NCBI GenBank assembly: GCA_021784555.1
Contig: JAJYHY010000002.1
Location: forward strand, 1-64,000
DNA length: 64,000 nt
DNA from: a bacterium
GTDB taxonomy: Bacteria; Verrucomicrobiota; Verrucomicrobiia; Limisphaerales; UBA8199
Direction of reading: 5' to 3'
Both the position numbers and the translations under genes were made by a program. How positions within the stretch are numbered: position 1 is the stretch's first letter; every line of letters begins with the position of its first letter. Shown here in pieces: positions 40,183 to 47,796 of this stretch. The notes below the pieces were generated by a model. That model made no database searches and was not told where the DNA came from. It saw nothing but the letters and a program-made list of their open reading frames with translations.

Positions 40183-40776
40183 ATGAAGTTTAGCTTCGTA
40201 TCGTTTGCGGTGATAGTCTTGGCGGTCGTAGTGTCTGGGTTTGCATCTTTCGTGGACGGAACCCTCACCAGCAAGCGGGTGACCATGGGGTTCCTGAACC
40301 ACGGCGGGATGTGGGGCGATCTTATCATCATGTCGACAGTCGCCGGATTCGTGGTCCCTCACCTTGTCAGGAGCCGAGTTGTCGTTCTTTCGGCGTTGTG
40401 CATCGCAGTTGCGGTTACTGTGATTGCCCACCATCAGTGGGGGAGGTGGGACACGACCACTGGGCACATGTTTCCTGCGCACTCGGGGGGTAAATGGTAC
40501 TTGGACATCAGTGTGGCTGGATGGCTGCATGTGCTTGTAATGACCGCGTTGCTGACCATCATGCTGGTCTATGCGGCATCCCCCTTGCCGGTCAGGGTCA
40601 TCGTCGTTGTATCGGTCCTGGTCACGATGCATCTTTTCTTGGCCATGGTACAGCCGGGGTGGTTCTGCACAGGGCAACTGTGGACGTGGAGGAATTTCGG
40701 CCCGCCGCTGGTGGCATCGGGGATGGTTTGGGCCGTCGCTGTGTGGAAGATTCGACTGGCTGATGGGGGCTTCTAG
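40183..40776 (+). CDS. five-helix membrane protein, unknown function
   Basis: A 197-aa product, 19 bp after the W-L repeat gene and probably cotranscribed. Predicted membrane helices: SFVSFAVIVLAVVVSGFASF, WGDLIIMSTVAGFVVPHLV, VVVLSALCIAVAVTVIAHH, LHVLVMTALLTIMLVYAAS and VRVIVVVSVLVTMHLFLAM. Loops contain WDTTTGHMFPAHSGGKWYL. No transporter motif is visible. It might export or give immunity to the RiPP, but nothing in the sequence proves this. Confidence 0.6.
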   Translation: MKFSFVSFAVIVLAVVVSGFASFVDGTLTSKRVTMGFLNHGGMWGDLIIMSTVAGFVVPHLVRSRVVVLSALCIAVAVTVIAHHQWGRWDTTTGHMFPAHSGGKWYLDISVAGWLHVLVMTALLTIMLVYAASPLPVRVIVVVSVLVTMHLFLAMVQPGWFCTGQLWTWRNFGPPLVASGMVWAVAVWKIRLADGGF

Positions 40777-40906
40777 AAGCGGAGAAGGTGCTGTCTCTGA
40801 TGAACTTCGGGCTCGCGGAGCTGGCACTGGACCCCGGTGTTTTCCAGTTGGGGTGGCGAGTCAGCGGCCGGTGAGGTCGTGGCTAGGGCGGGGGCGTGGA
40901 GTTCGA

Positions 40907-41240
40907 CTACGGTCCATTGGCGGGGCCTTTGCGGAGGCGGTTGGGGATGAGGCGGTCGTGGCGTAAGCGGGTGCCAACGTGGAAAGCAGCGCCGTCAACG
41001 TAGATGGCGAGGTAGGGGTGGGGGACCGCGACGTCGGTGTGGAGAGGGGTGGCGCGCCGTCGCCTGGGGCTACGGCCACTTGGGTTTGGGAGTTGAAGCC
41101 GTGTTGCTGGAACAGGCGGAGGAAGCGCAGTTCCAGGGGAGAGCCAACGCCAGCGGCAAATGCCTCCACCCAGGGGCGTGGGTTGTGGTGTCGCGCTGTT
41201 CGAGCGGAGCGGCGTCCGGTAGGTTTCGCGGATCGCGGTC
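40907..41240 (-). pseudogene. frameshifted nuclease domain (helicase C-terminal/Vsr-like remnant)
   Basis: Minus-strand coding begins in one frame (HNPRPWVEAFAAGVGSPLEL, then RLFQQHGFNSQTQVAVAPGD) and must change frame near 41035-41045 to give HPYLAIYVDGAAFHVGTRLR and HDRLIPNRLRKGP, ending at TAG 40907. The pattern fits the restriction-endonuclease-like domain found at the C-terminus of defence helicases (SPLELRFL...AIYVDGAAFH). The helicase body is missing upstream. This is a dead remnant of a larger defence gene. Confidence 0.6.
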
Positions 41241-41298
41241 TGCCTGCATTCTGCGACGCGAGAGCCCCAACCAGCGGAGTCGGAAAGGGACGAATAGC

Positions 41299-41715
41299 TC
41301 AGGCCGTAGTTGTGCGCGGCGAGAGATCATCGGTTCCGTCGGAATTGCGAGGAGCGAAACGTGTCTGGAGTTTGGCGAGGAGGTCGTAAAGAGGTCGGTC
41401 GCTTTTGGTCGGGCCAGCCCACCAGGCGAGGACTTCGAGGGCGGCGTTCTTCAAGCAGTGGTCGAATCGGCGGAGTTCCAGGCCGCCATCGCCGACGAAA
41501 CCGGTGGGATCGGGTTGCCCGGCGAGCCAGAAGAGGAAATTGCGCGCGGCCTGGCTCCCTCCGGTGTCTTCGCAGGCGGCGCGGTAAAGCAAATCCAACT
41601 CCTTTTCCGGCACGGGCGCCGGGGGCATCCTCAGCAGGCGCTTAAGCTCGGCAAGAACGGCGTCCCGTTCGGGTTTGGCTTGGCCGGCGGGAATGTCGAG
41701 GGAGATTCTGGTCAT
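41299..41715 (-). CDS. hypothetical protein, DUF7673-like
   Basis: A 138-aa product with a ribosome site (AAGGACAACTACC before ATG). The region AARNFLFWLAGQPDPTGFVG then LELRRFDHCLKNAALEVLAW resembles a small plasmid/island family often annotated as hypothetical (DUF7673-like). N-terminal part: ISLDIPAGQAKPERDAVLAE. Function unknown; typical of integrative elements and plasmids. Confidence 0.6.
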   Translation of the reverse strand: MTRISLDIPAGQAKPERDAVLAELKRLLRMPPAPVPEKELDLLYRAACEDTGGSQAARNFLFWLAGQPDPTGFVGDGGLELRRFDHCLKNAALEVLAWWAGPTKSDRPLYDLLAKLQTRFAPRNSDGTDDLSPRTTTA

Positions 41716-41880
41716 GGTAGTTGTCCTTTGCTCCCGATTTCGGTCCAGCTTTTCGGCTGCGTGCGAGGCTGAATCACATCAGGAGACCGGGAAAGAGATG
41801 AGGATTGATTTTGGGGCTCAATTCCTCGAAAGCCGTGAACGGTAGTAAGAACCGCGAGGGGAACTGGCCGAGGGCATCGG

Positions 41881-42189
41881 TCAGCTCTGCGGGTCATCCT
41901 GTTTCTCGTGGGCCTGCTCGAAGATCCACGTGTGCGCTGTGTCTGCGACCTTGGCGACGAGGAGCAGATCGTCGCGGCCAAAGGAGGAAGTGGAAGCCCA
42001 CTGGTCCTGCTCTTTGTCCTTGTAGAGTCGTGGGGCGCCGAAATAATCACAGTCATTGATGGTAGCCAAATCAAAGCGTACCCGGTTGGGGCTGGCGCCT
42101 GGATATGGGAGGGAGCATGATGCCTCAGAACAGGAGAGTAGAGCTGCGATGGCCGGACCGTGCCGATTGGGGCGTCGAGGCGGGGCCAA
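41881..42189 (-). CDS. small hypothetical protein
   Basis: From TTG 42189 about 102 aa; the conserved-looking part is RVRFDLATINDCDYFGAPRL, then WASTSSFGRDDLLLVAKVAD and AHTWIFEQAHEKQ. The first ~35 residues are low-complexity, so the true start may lie inside (no better codon was found). No domain recognised. It lies between the two other small genes of the accessory region. Confidence 0.45.
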   Translation of the reverse strand: MAPPRRPNRHGPAIAALLSCSEASCSLPYPGASPNRVRFDLATINDCDYFGAPRLYKDKEQDQWASTSSFGRDDLLLVAKVADTAHTWIFEQAHEKQDDPQS

Positions 42190-42232
42190 GATTGAGAATT
42201 GCGGGTTGCCGATCCGGTTGGTTGAAGCGCGG

Positions 42233-43273
42233 TCAGTTTTTCTTTAGCCAGGCTTCGATTTCGTCCTTGGCGTAACCGGCGGATTTCAACAACTCGGTGG
42301 TTGAGGCTTCAACCCTGGACCGGAGTTTTGTGTCAGTTTCGAGGCGGCTGTCCACATTCTCTATGTTTTGGATCGCTGCGAGGAGGTCGAGTGCAAGTTC
42401 TTTCTCTCCCGGCGGCGGCTCGGTTTGGGTCTTAATTTTAGAGAGGCCTGAGGTGTCGGTGAGAGGGGATGCATATGGGCGGAACAAAAAGCTTAGCGAG
42501 ACCATGTCGGGCGAACCTGGTTCGACGGAGTAGCAGTACCCGCGCTGCATTTGGATGCTCCACGGGTTCAGTTCCCTGATCAGCCGTAGCAGCCATTTCC
42601 CGACGCCTAGCCCGAAGAGGGTGAAGAAGTCCGATTCCGAGAGTGCTCCGAAGAAAGTGCAGTCAGCAATATCCTGTCCAGCCGCTGAGGGAATGATCTC
42701 GATCAGGCGGGCTGCAAAGTCGGGATGGTCGGTGCTGTTCGCACGAACGCAACCGGATAGTTTCTGCATGTCTTCTTCCTCGACCAAGTCCTTGCTCACT
42801 CGTGAGGTGACGAAGAGCAGCCATGGCTCCGTTCTGGAATTGAGTTGGTACTCCATCAGGACGTTGAGGGCATCGTAGTAGCTCGGTCCGCTCTTGCCTT
42901 TGCTGCCGGGGGGCGACACCGACTCACATAGGTCTAAATTCACGACGTCGAAGTCGCCGTAATTTTGGAGATGCCGGTAGGCTTGCGATTGCCTGTTCGC
43001 GATCTGCTGGAACAGGTCGTGGATGACAGTCGAGGCTCGCCAGATGCCCGGCAGGCTGTTCACTTCGTTGGTGGCGACATTCAACCACGTGTTTGGCTGT
43101 GAGGCGCCGTAGGACTCGTGAAGCCCGAGGTACTTTACATGTTTTCCGAAGCGTAAAAGACATTGGTGCAGCATGCGCACATCCAGGAGGTCATCCCCGG
43201 GCAGGGATAGGTAGTGGAGGGGCCTGTCGTCCTTAAATTTCAGGAACTTGGTGCAGAGCTTTCTGATGTCCAC
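42233..43273 (-). CDS. hypothetical protein, possible defence-associated (PP_RS20740-like)
   Basis: A 346-aa protein: MDIRKLCTKFLKFKDDRPLH, then HYLSLPGDDLLDVRMLHQCL, YLGLHESYGAS and a central NYGDFDVVNLDLCESVSPPG, which resembles the acidic strand of a nucleotide- or SAM-binding fold. ALNVLMEYQLNSRTEPWLLF and SRVSKDLVEEEDM follow, and the C-terminus is charged and helical (TELLKSAGYAKDEIEAWLKK). I recall similar proteins near DNA methyltransferases but cannot verify this. It is 195 bp downstream of a truncated DNA methyltransferase gene. Confidence 0.6.
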   Translation of the reverse strand: MDIRKLCTKFLKFKDDRPLHYLSLPGDDLLDVRMLHQCLLRFGKHVKYLGLHESYGASQPNTWLNVATNEVNSLPGIWRASTVIHDLFQQIANRQSQAYRHLQNYGDFDVVNLDLCESVSPPGSKGKSGPSYYDALNVLMEYQLNSRTEPWLLFVTSRVSKDLVEEEDMQKLSGCVRANSTDHPDFAARLIEIIPSAAGQDIADCTFFGALSESDFFTLFGLGVGKWLLRLIRELNPWSIQMQRGYCYSVEPGSPDMVSLSFLFRPYASPLTDTSGLSKIKTQTEPPPGEKELALDLLAAIQNIENVDSRLETDTKLRSRVEASTTELLKSAGYAKDEIEAWLKKN

Positions 43274-43467
43274 GTTCCATCTTCCAGCAAACGTGCCTGC
43301 CGGAGGATTGGCGCGACTTAACGCTCAGTACACTACGCTACCGCCTTTTCTGGCTGCCGGGGGAACTTACCCGGCCGCAGAATCGGCCGACGCTCCGGTT
43401 AGCCAACTCGCCGATAATCCAGTGCTGGACTGATCGGATTCTGGCTCTCATCCGCAAGCGGAAGCCG

Positions 43468-44661
43468 CTAGAGGACTGATGCCAGGCTACTGAAAAAACA
43501 TCGACTGCTGCAGAAACATCGGTGCCCATCCTCAATTTTAGGCCGGTTTTCGCAAAAACTCCGAAAACTCACGCCGGATCCAAGATCCAGCGCCGGCAGC
43601 TCGATTGCCTTATTGGCGTGTTCGCGGCTTTCAACGTGCGAGCGGAGCAGGCTGTGCCGGATGTTGACCATGTCCCTATGCGATTTGGCCGTCAGCAAGC
43701 ACAGCTCGAGGGCGTACGTCCGCGAGTAATCGTACCGGTTAAGGTAGGGCGGTGAGGTAATGATGGCGGCCACCCGGCCCTCGTACCGCACCGGGAGACA
43801 CATCTCCCGCGCATCGCCCTGCCTAACGACAGCCTTTGTCTTTGGCTCCTGTCCGAACGTCCGCAGCTCTGAGAGGTCGGCCGCCATCCTGCCCAGTATC
43901 GAGCGCAAGGCCTCCCGCACTGGCGGAATTTTCTTGTCCACCAGGCGAAGGAACTGTCCGTCCTTCGAAGTGCGGCTGACACTCTCCAGGATACTGAGCA
44001 ATCCCAGCAGGAGAAAATGCCGGAACGGGGGCTGAAACTTCTCAGTTTCTTCCTTGAAAAACAGCAACTCGGCCTGGGTTTCCTTCGTAAAGGCCAAATT
44101 GATGATGCGCACGTCGCGCGGGAAGGTGGACTTTGGCTCTCGAAATGGCGCCTCCAGTAGTTTCTGGCTCGCGCTGAGTATTTCATCCAGGTCCGGCCAT
44201 TTGGTCAATTTGGCCCTGGCGACAAAGACGGAGGTGGGCAGGATATCAACCCCGATGCCGTGCAGGCCCAATTCCTGAGCGGCCAGAAGCGTTGTGCCAC
44301 AGCCGACGAACGGGTCAAAGACAATGTCTCCCTTTTGCAGACCGAATTGGCGAACCAGGCGTACAACCAACTCGCGGGAAAAACCCTCCTTGTATTTGAA
44401 CCAGTTATAGACCGGCAGGCCTTTGTTAGGGACATAAGTCACCAGCCGCCGCCAATCCAGGCGATGTTCGAATGCGTCGCGGTACTTTTGCTCAAGGCGG
44501 ACTCGCTCCCGCTGCGAAGGGCTGCCTGTTGCTATCGGAAGCGGACTGAGGTTTCGTTTGGTCCCCGCGGCCGGAACCTCCAGGAACGTCAGTTGTTCCG
44601 CATCCTTGAGCACGAGCGCCCGGTCAGGTTCCGGCAGATTAGAGTTTGAGGCTAATTTCAT
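43468..44661 (-). CDS. DNA methyltransferase, C-terminally truncated
   Basis: A 397-aa product with motifs of an alpha/beta DNA methylase: FDPFVGCGTTLLAAQELG (motif I) and AAIITSPPYLNRYDYSRTYA (TSPPY, motif IV), preceded by VPNKGLPVYNWFKYKEGFSR. After SREHANKAIELPALD the sequence becomes Ser/Phe/Cys-rich (LGSGVSFRSFCENR...) unlike the family, which normally continues with a helical region and a further SAM-fold strand. The C-terminal part is therefore lost, and activity is doubtful. It overlaps the next minus-strand fragment by 23 bp. Confidence 0.75.
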   Translation of the reverse strand: MKLASNSNLPEPDRALVLKDAEQLTFLEVPAAGTKRNLSPLPIATGSPSQRERVRLEQKYRDAFEHRLDWRRLVTYVPNKGLPVYNWFKYKEGFSRELVVRLVRQFGLQKGDIVFDPFVGCGTTLLAAQELGLHGIGVDILPTSVFVARAKLTKWPDLDEILSASQKLLEAPFREPKSTFPRDVRIINLAFTKETQAELLFFKEETEKFQPPFRHFLLLGLLSILESVSRTSKDGQFLRLVDKKIPPVREALRSILGRMAADLSELRTFGQEPKTKAVVRQGDAREMCLPVRYEGRVAAIITSPPYLNRYDYSRTYALELCLLTAKSHRDMVNIRHSLLRSHVESREHANKAIELPALDLGSGVSFRSFCENRPKIEDGHRCFCSSRCFFSSLASVL

Positions 44662-44974
44662 CTGGCAGATGCAATTCGGAACCGGTGTGGATTGCGGGAT
44701 CGTAGTTCATCCAGAGGGATTCGGTGCGCTCGCCTTTGGAGGAGTTGCAAAGGCGCGCACCGGCATCGACACGGCGCCAATCCCCGTAAAGGCGATCCAT
44801 CAGGGGGCAGGAGTAGCCGGAAAGAGCCACGGCGCCGCGAACCGAATGGAGAAGACCGGCGAGTTGTTCGTGTTCGGCGTCTGTCATTTCATAGCCATAG
44901 GCCTTTGAATCGCCGCGCGATTCATGCGGATAGGGCGGGTCGCAATATAGATTCCGCCCGCCGCGCGCCTCGAT
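44639..44974 (-). pseudogene. Dam/D12-class adenine methyltransferase C-terminal fragment
   Basis: The open frame from 44974 reads IEARGGRNLYCDPPYPHESR, with the DPPY catalytic motif, then KAYGYEMTDAEHEQLAGLLH and ALSGYSCPLMDRLYGDW. This is the C-terminal third of a D12-class N6-adenine methyltransferase. A TAA stop directly precedes it and the N-terminal SAM-binding motif is absent, so it is a remnant. It supports the view that this region is a decayed restriction-modification cluster. Confidence 0.75.
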
Positions 44975-44999
44975 TTAGATTCGGCGCCGTGGTTCTGCG

Positions 45000-45388
45000 C
45001 CAGACTTTGTCCTGGTGCGCTGCTCATTGCTGCTTCGTCGGAAAGCATGCGAGCGCGACCCGGTTTAGGCAAGGCCGGAATGTGCTCCGGACCATTCGAC
45101 GACTCGAGAGCTTGGCGGTTGGCAAGCCTTGCAGGCGGAAGGACCGCCGGAGGTAGGCCGGGCGGCAAACCGGTCATCCCTGGCAACGATGGGATTTGTC
45201 AGAGGGCGCGATTATCAGGTCTCTATTCCTGCACGGCGTGCTTGATTGCCAGGGCGCCATTGCCCCCGTCGCAAACCGTTGCTTTACGGTTTGCAGTCCG
45301 TCCGCCTGCCACGTAACTTACGGACATGAACGAGACGTCGTACTTCCGGCTCGTTGAGCTTTCGCTGATGCCCCAAAGCTGACGCCAC
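45000..45388. other. non-coding stretch at the right edge of the accessory region
   Basis: No convincing gene. A small hairpin (GCAAACCG/CGGTTTGC) lies at 45278-45301. This segment separates the methyltransferase fragments from the following conserved genes and is a possible right boundary of the island, but no direct repeat of the tRNA-Ala end was found. Confidence 0.4.
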
Positions 45389-45583
45389 ATGGACTGGATG
45401 GCCATCTGGACGGTGCTCCTGTCGTTGCTTGCAAGCTTGGGCGAAATGCTATCCCGACACGAGAAGAGGATTTTCCGGGACATATTCAATCGCTACTTGC
45501 CGCTTTACCTTGGAATCAACGGCACCTTCGCGCTCGCGAGCATCGCCCAACTGTTCTTCAAACCCGAACAGAAGTCTCATTAG
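45389..45583 (+). CDS. small membrane protein, doubtful
   Basis: A 64-aa frame, MDWMAIWTVLLSLLASLGEM then IFRDIFNRYLPLYLGINGTF and ALASIAQLFFKPEQ. Two hydrophobic stretches would span the membrane. There is no ribosome site and no homology that I recognise, so this is a weak call. Confidence 0.3.
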   Translation: MDWMAIWTVLLSLLASLGEMLSRHEKRIFRDIFNRYLPLYLGINGTFALASIAQLFFKPEQKSH

Positions 45584-45689
45584 CCGCGGTCAAAAAATGG
45601 CCAGGAATTAACAACCACAGTGTAGCCGCCGGGCGGCGGATGCCCCAAACTGTGACGGCAGATCTGGGAATCTTTGATGTCGCCATGGT

Positions 45690-46556
45690 ATGACCGCCAG
45701 TCCGAGCAGCAAACTTAATGCAAACCCATTTGGGCGGCCGCGAGATTTTCTTCAAAACAGGTTTGTCTATCTGAGGGTCTCCGCCCGCGGCGGAGGTCTC
45801 ACCATCGGCGTTAACCTGAACCCGGACAGGAAGTGCAACTTCGAGTGCGTTTATTGTGAGATTGATCGCCTCGCACCGCCCAAGGCGCCCCGGTTGGACG
45901 TGGAGCTCATGGCCGCCGAGTTGAGCCAGACTCTGGCCCTGGTCCGTGGAGGCAACCTCCGCAGCCTGCGGGCCTATCGCTCTTTGCCGGACGAGTTGCT
46001 GCAATTGCGCCATGTTGCCCTCAGCGGCGACGGCGAGCCCACGCTCTGCCCGGAGTTCCCCGAGGCCATTCAGGCCGTCATGCATGTTCGTGCCCTGGCC
46101 GGATTTGCCTTTTTTAAGGTGGTGCTTCTCACCAACGGAGCGGGACTGGGTTTGCCGCACGTCCAACAGACCATTGCCCACTTCACGCGGGCAGACCAAA
46201 TCTGGATTAAGCTCGATGGCGGCACCCAGGCCTACCTCAACCGAATCAACGGCACCCGCGTGCCCCTGGAGCGTATCTTGTCGAATATCCTTTCACTGGG
46301 ACGCCAAAGGCCCGTGGTTATCCAGAGCCTCTTCCCCAGCCACCTGGGCGAGCCCCCTCCCGCCGAGGAAATCGAACGCTATGCCCACCGCCTGCTCGAG
46401 TTGAAGCAGGCCGGAGCCGAGATCTCTCTGGTCCGCATCTATTCGGCGCTCCATCCCACTCGGCTTCCGGAGTACGGCCACCTGCCGCTCAAGGAACTCT
46501 CCCGCATCGCCCAAGCCGTGCGCCAGATAGCCGACCTCAACGCTGAGGTCTCCTGA
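45690..46556 (+). CDS. radical SAM protein
   Basis: A 288-aa protein with the CxxxCxxC cluster motif in NPDRKCNFECVYCEID near residue 55, preceded by VSARGGGLTIGVNLN. Then VALSGDGEPTLCPEF (the GGE-like SAM-binding motif), VVLLTNGAGLGLPHVQQTIA, IWIKLDGGTQAYLNRINGT and LVRIYSALHPTRLPEYG. The group is annotated as a wybutosine-like/MoaA-related radical SAM protein without a fixed substrate. The next gene is 13 bp downstream and could be a partner. The cytoplasmic enzyme should generate a 5'-deoxyadenosyl radical. Confidence 0.88.
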   Translation: MTASPSSKLNANPFGRPRDFLQNRFVYLRVSARGGGLTIGVNLNPDRKCNFECVYCEIDRLAPPKAPRLDVELMAAELSQTLALVRGGNLRSLRAYRSLPDELLQLRHVALSGDGEPTLCPEFPEAIQAVMHVRALAGFAFFKVVLLTNGAGLGLPHVQQTIAHFTRADQIWIKLDGGTQAYLNRINGTRVPLERILSNILSLGRQRPVVIQSLFPSHLGEPPPAEEIERYAHRLLELKQAGAEISLVRIYSALHPTRLPEYGHLPLKELSRIAQAVRQIADLNAEVS

Positions 46557-46569
46557 AACAGCCCTCCGT

Positions 46570-46950
46570 ATGAGAACTGATGGCCAAAACTACCTGCAGG
46601 AGCTTGCCAGCCTCCCGCCCGACACCTTTGAAAACCGCTTCTCCAGAATCTCGACCCGGCTTGGCCTGGGCCGCGCCCTCGGTCGCGATGCGCTGGCGCG
46701 GCTTTTCGAGGCGGCCCTTTCCGCCGCCCTGTGCAATATCGCCATAAATGGACTGGGCGGGTGTGAGGGCGAAATCAGGCCCGGCCAGGAATGCAATCGC
46801 ATCCGGCTGGAACAGGAGTTTATGGCCGCACGCGATCAGCTTTATCGCTCGCGCGACTGGCGCAAGCTGGCGAGCGCAAAGCGAGACCCCGCCAGCCGGG
46901 TGTTTCTGACGGTGTGTGTAGCGGAAGAGAACCTGGCGAGTGGGCATTAG
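46570..46950 (+). CDS. hypothetical protein downstream of radical SAM gene
   Basis: A 126-aa product, MRTDGQNYLQELASLPPDTF, RISTRLGLGRALGRDALARL, NIAINGLGGCEGEIRPGQEC and DQLYRSRDWRKLASAKRD. It is helical and compact; no family recognised. Close spacing (13 bp) suggests cotranscription with the radical SAM gene. Confidence 0.6.
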   Translation: MRTDGQNYLQELASLPPDTFENRFSRISTRLGLGRALGRDALARLFEAALSAALCNIAINGLGGCEGEIRPGQECNRIRLEQEFMAARDQLYRSRDWRKLASAKRDPASRVFLTVCVAEENLASGH

Positions 46951-47013
46951 CCATTGATCATTTGGCATTGCCAATGCCTAATGGCAAATGCCCAATGCGT
47001 AATGAAAAATGCC
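46938..47013. repeat. AATG-type intergenic repeats
   Basis: A run of CATTAGCCATTGATC, then GGCATTGCCAATGCCTAATG and GCAAATGCCCAATGCG, followed by AATGAAAAATGCCG. The same AATG/CATT style occurs at 13996-14020 and 26019-26260. Confidence 0.65.
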
Positions 47014-47058
47014 GCGGGGCGCGCCGGCAAGCCGGTAACCTCAACGCTCGGCAGGCGC

Positions 47059-47796
47059 CTATTCCCCGGCGCCAACTCTGCACAACTCGATCAGGAGCCG
47101 GGCATTGGCCGGCGCCCGGACTTTGACATCGTTATTGAAATACGCATAGACCGTTTTACCTTTGGCGGCCTGCGCGCGGATATGCTCGACCCACGGCGCC
47201 AGCTCCTCACGCGTGTAATCGTGGGCGGCGCCGCCTGTCAGACCGTGGAACCGGATATAGACCAAGTCCGCCGTGACGGTCAGGTTCCTCGGCATGAGCT
47301 GGGAGCTGACCGAGACATGGGCGGCGCCGTGCCGGTGCAACGTCTCGAAGATTTCCTCATCCAGCCAGGAGCCGTGCCGGAACTCCACGGCGTGATGGTA
47401 AGCGCGGGGGAGTTGAGAGAGGAAGGCGTCAAGCTTGCCAGCGTCTTTGTGGAACATGGGCGGGAGTTGCCAAAGAATCACCCCGATACGGCGCTGAAGT
47501 GGGCGGATGCGGTCGAAGAAGCCATCGAGCGCCTCGCCGGCATCGACCAGTTTCTTCATGTGCGTAATGAACCGGCTCCCTTTTGCCGCATAGACAAATC
47601 CGGCGGGCGCTTTGTCCCGCCAGCCTTCGACCATCTTCGCCGCCGGCAGTCGATAAAAGGTGAGATTGATCTCAACCGTCGAAAACTGAGAGGCGTAAAA
47701 CTCGAAATGGCGCGATGCGGACAGGCCCGCCGGGTAAAAGCTCCTCTCCCAGCTCTTGTAGGACCAGCCGCTCGTTCCGATGTAGATTCGCTTCAC
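47059..47796 (-). CDS. DUF72 domain protein
   Basis: From GTG 47796 (GTGA overlap with the upstream stop) the protein is 245 aa. It has the DUF72 TIM-barrel pattern: KRIYIGTSGWSYKSWERSFY, FYASQFSTVEINLTFYRLPA, FVYAAKGSRFITHMKKL, LQRRIGVILWQLPPMFHKD, HAVEFRHGSWLDEEIFE and VYIRFHGLTGGAAHDY. DUF72 proteins resemble endonuclease IV-like barrels and have no established reaction. It is probably cotranscribed with the polysaccharide deacetylase-like gene upstream. Confidence 0.9.
   Translation of the reverse strand: MKRIYIGTSGWSYKSWERSFYPAGLSASRHFEFYASQFSTVEINLTFYRLPAAKMVEGWRDKAPAGFVYAAKGSRFITHMKKLVDAGEALDGFFDRIRPLQRRIGVILWQLPPMFHKDAGKLDAFLSQLPRAYHHAVEFRHGSWLDEEIFETLHRHGAAHVSVSSQLMPRNLTVTADLVYIRFHGLTGGAAHDYTREELAPWVEHIRAQAAKGKTVYAYFNNDVKVRAPANARLLIELCRVGAGE

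Noticed and set aside
35043..45600. Search for a direct repeat of the tRNA-Ala end as att site
   Set aside because: No second copy of the tRNA 3' or 5' end was found to the right within the window, so island boundaries are not claimed.
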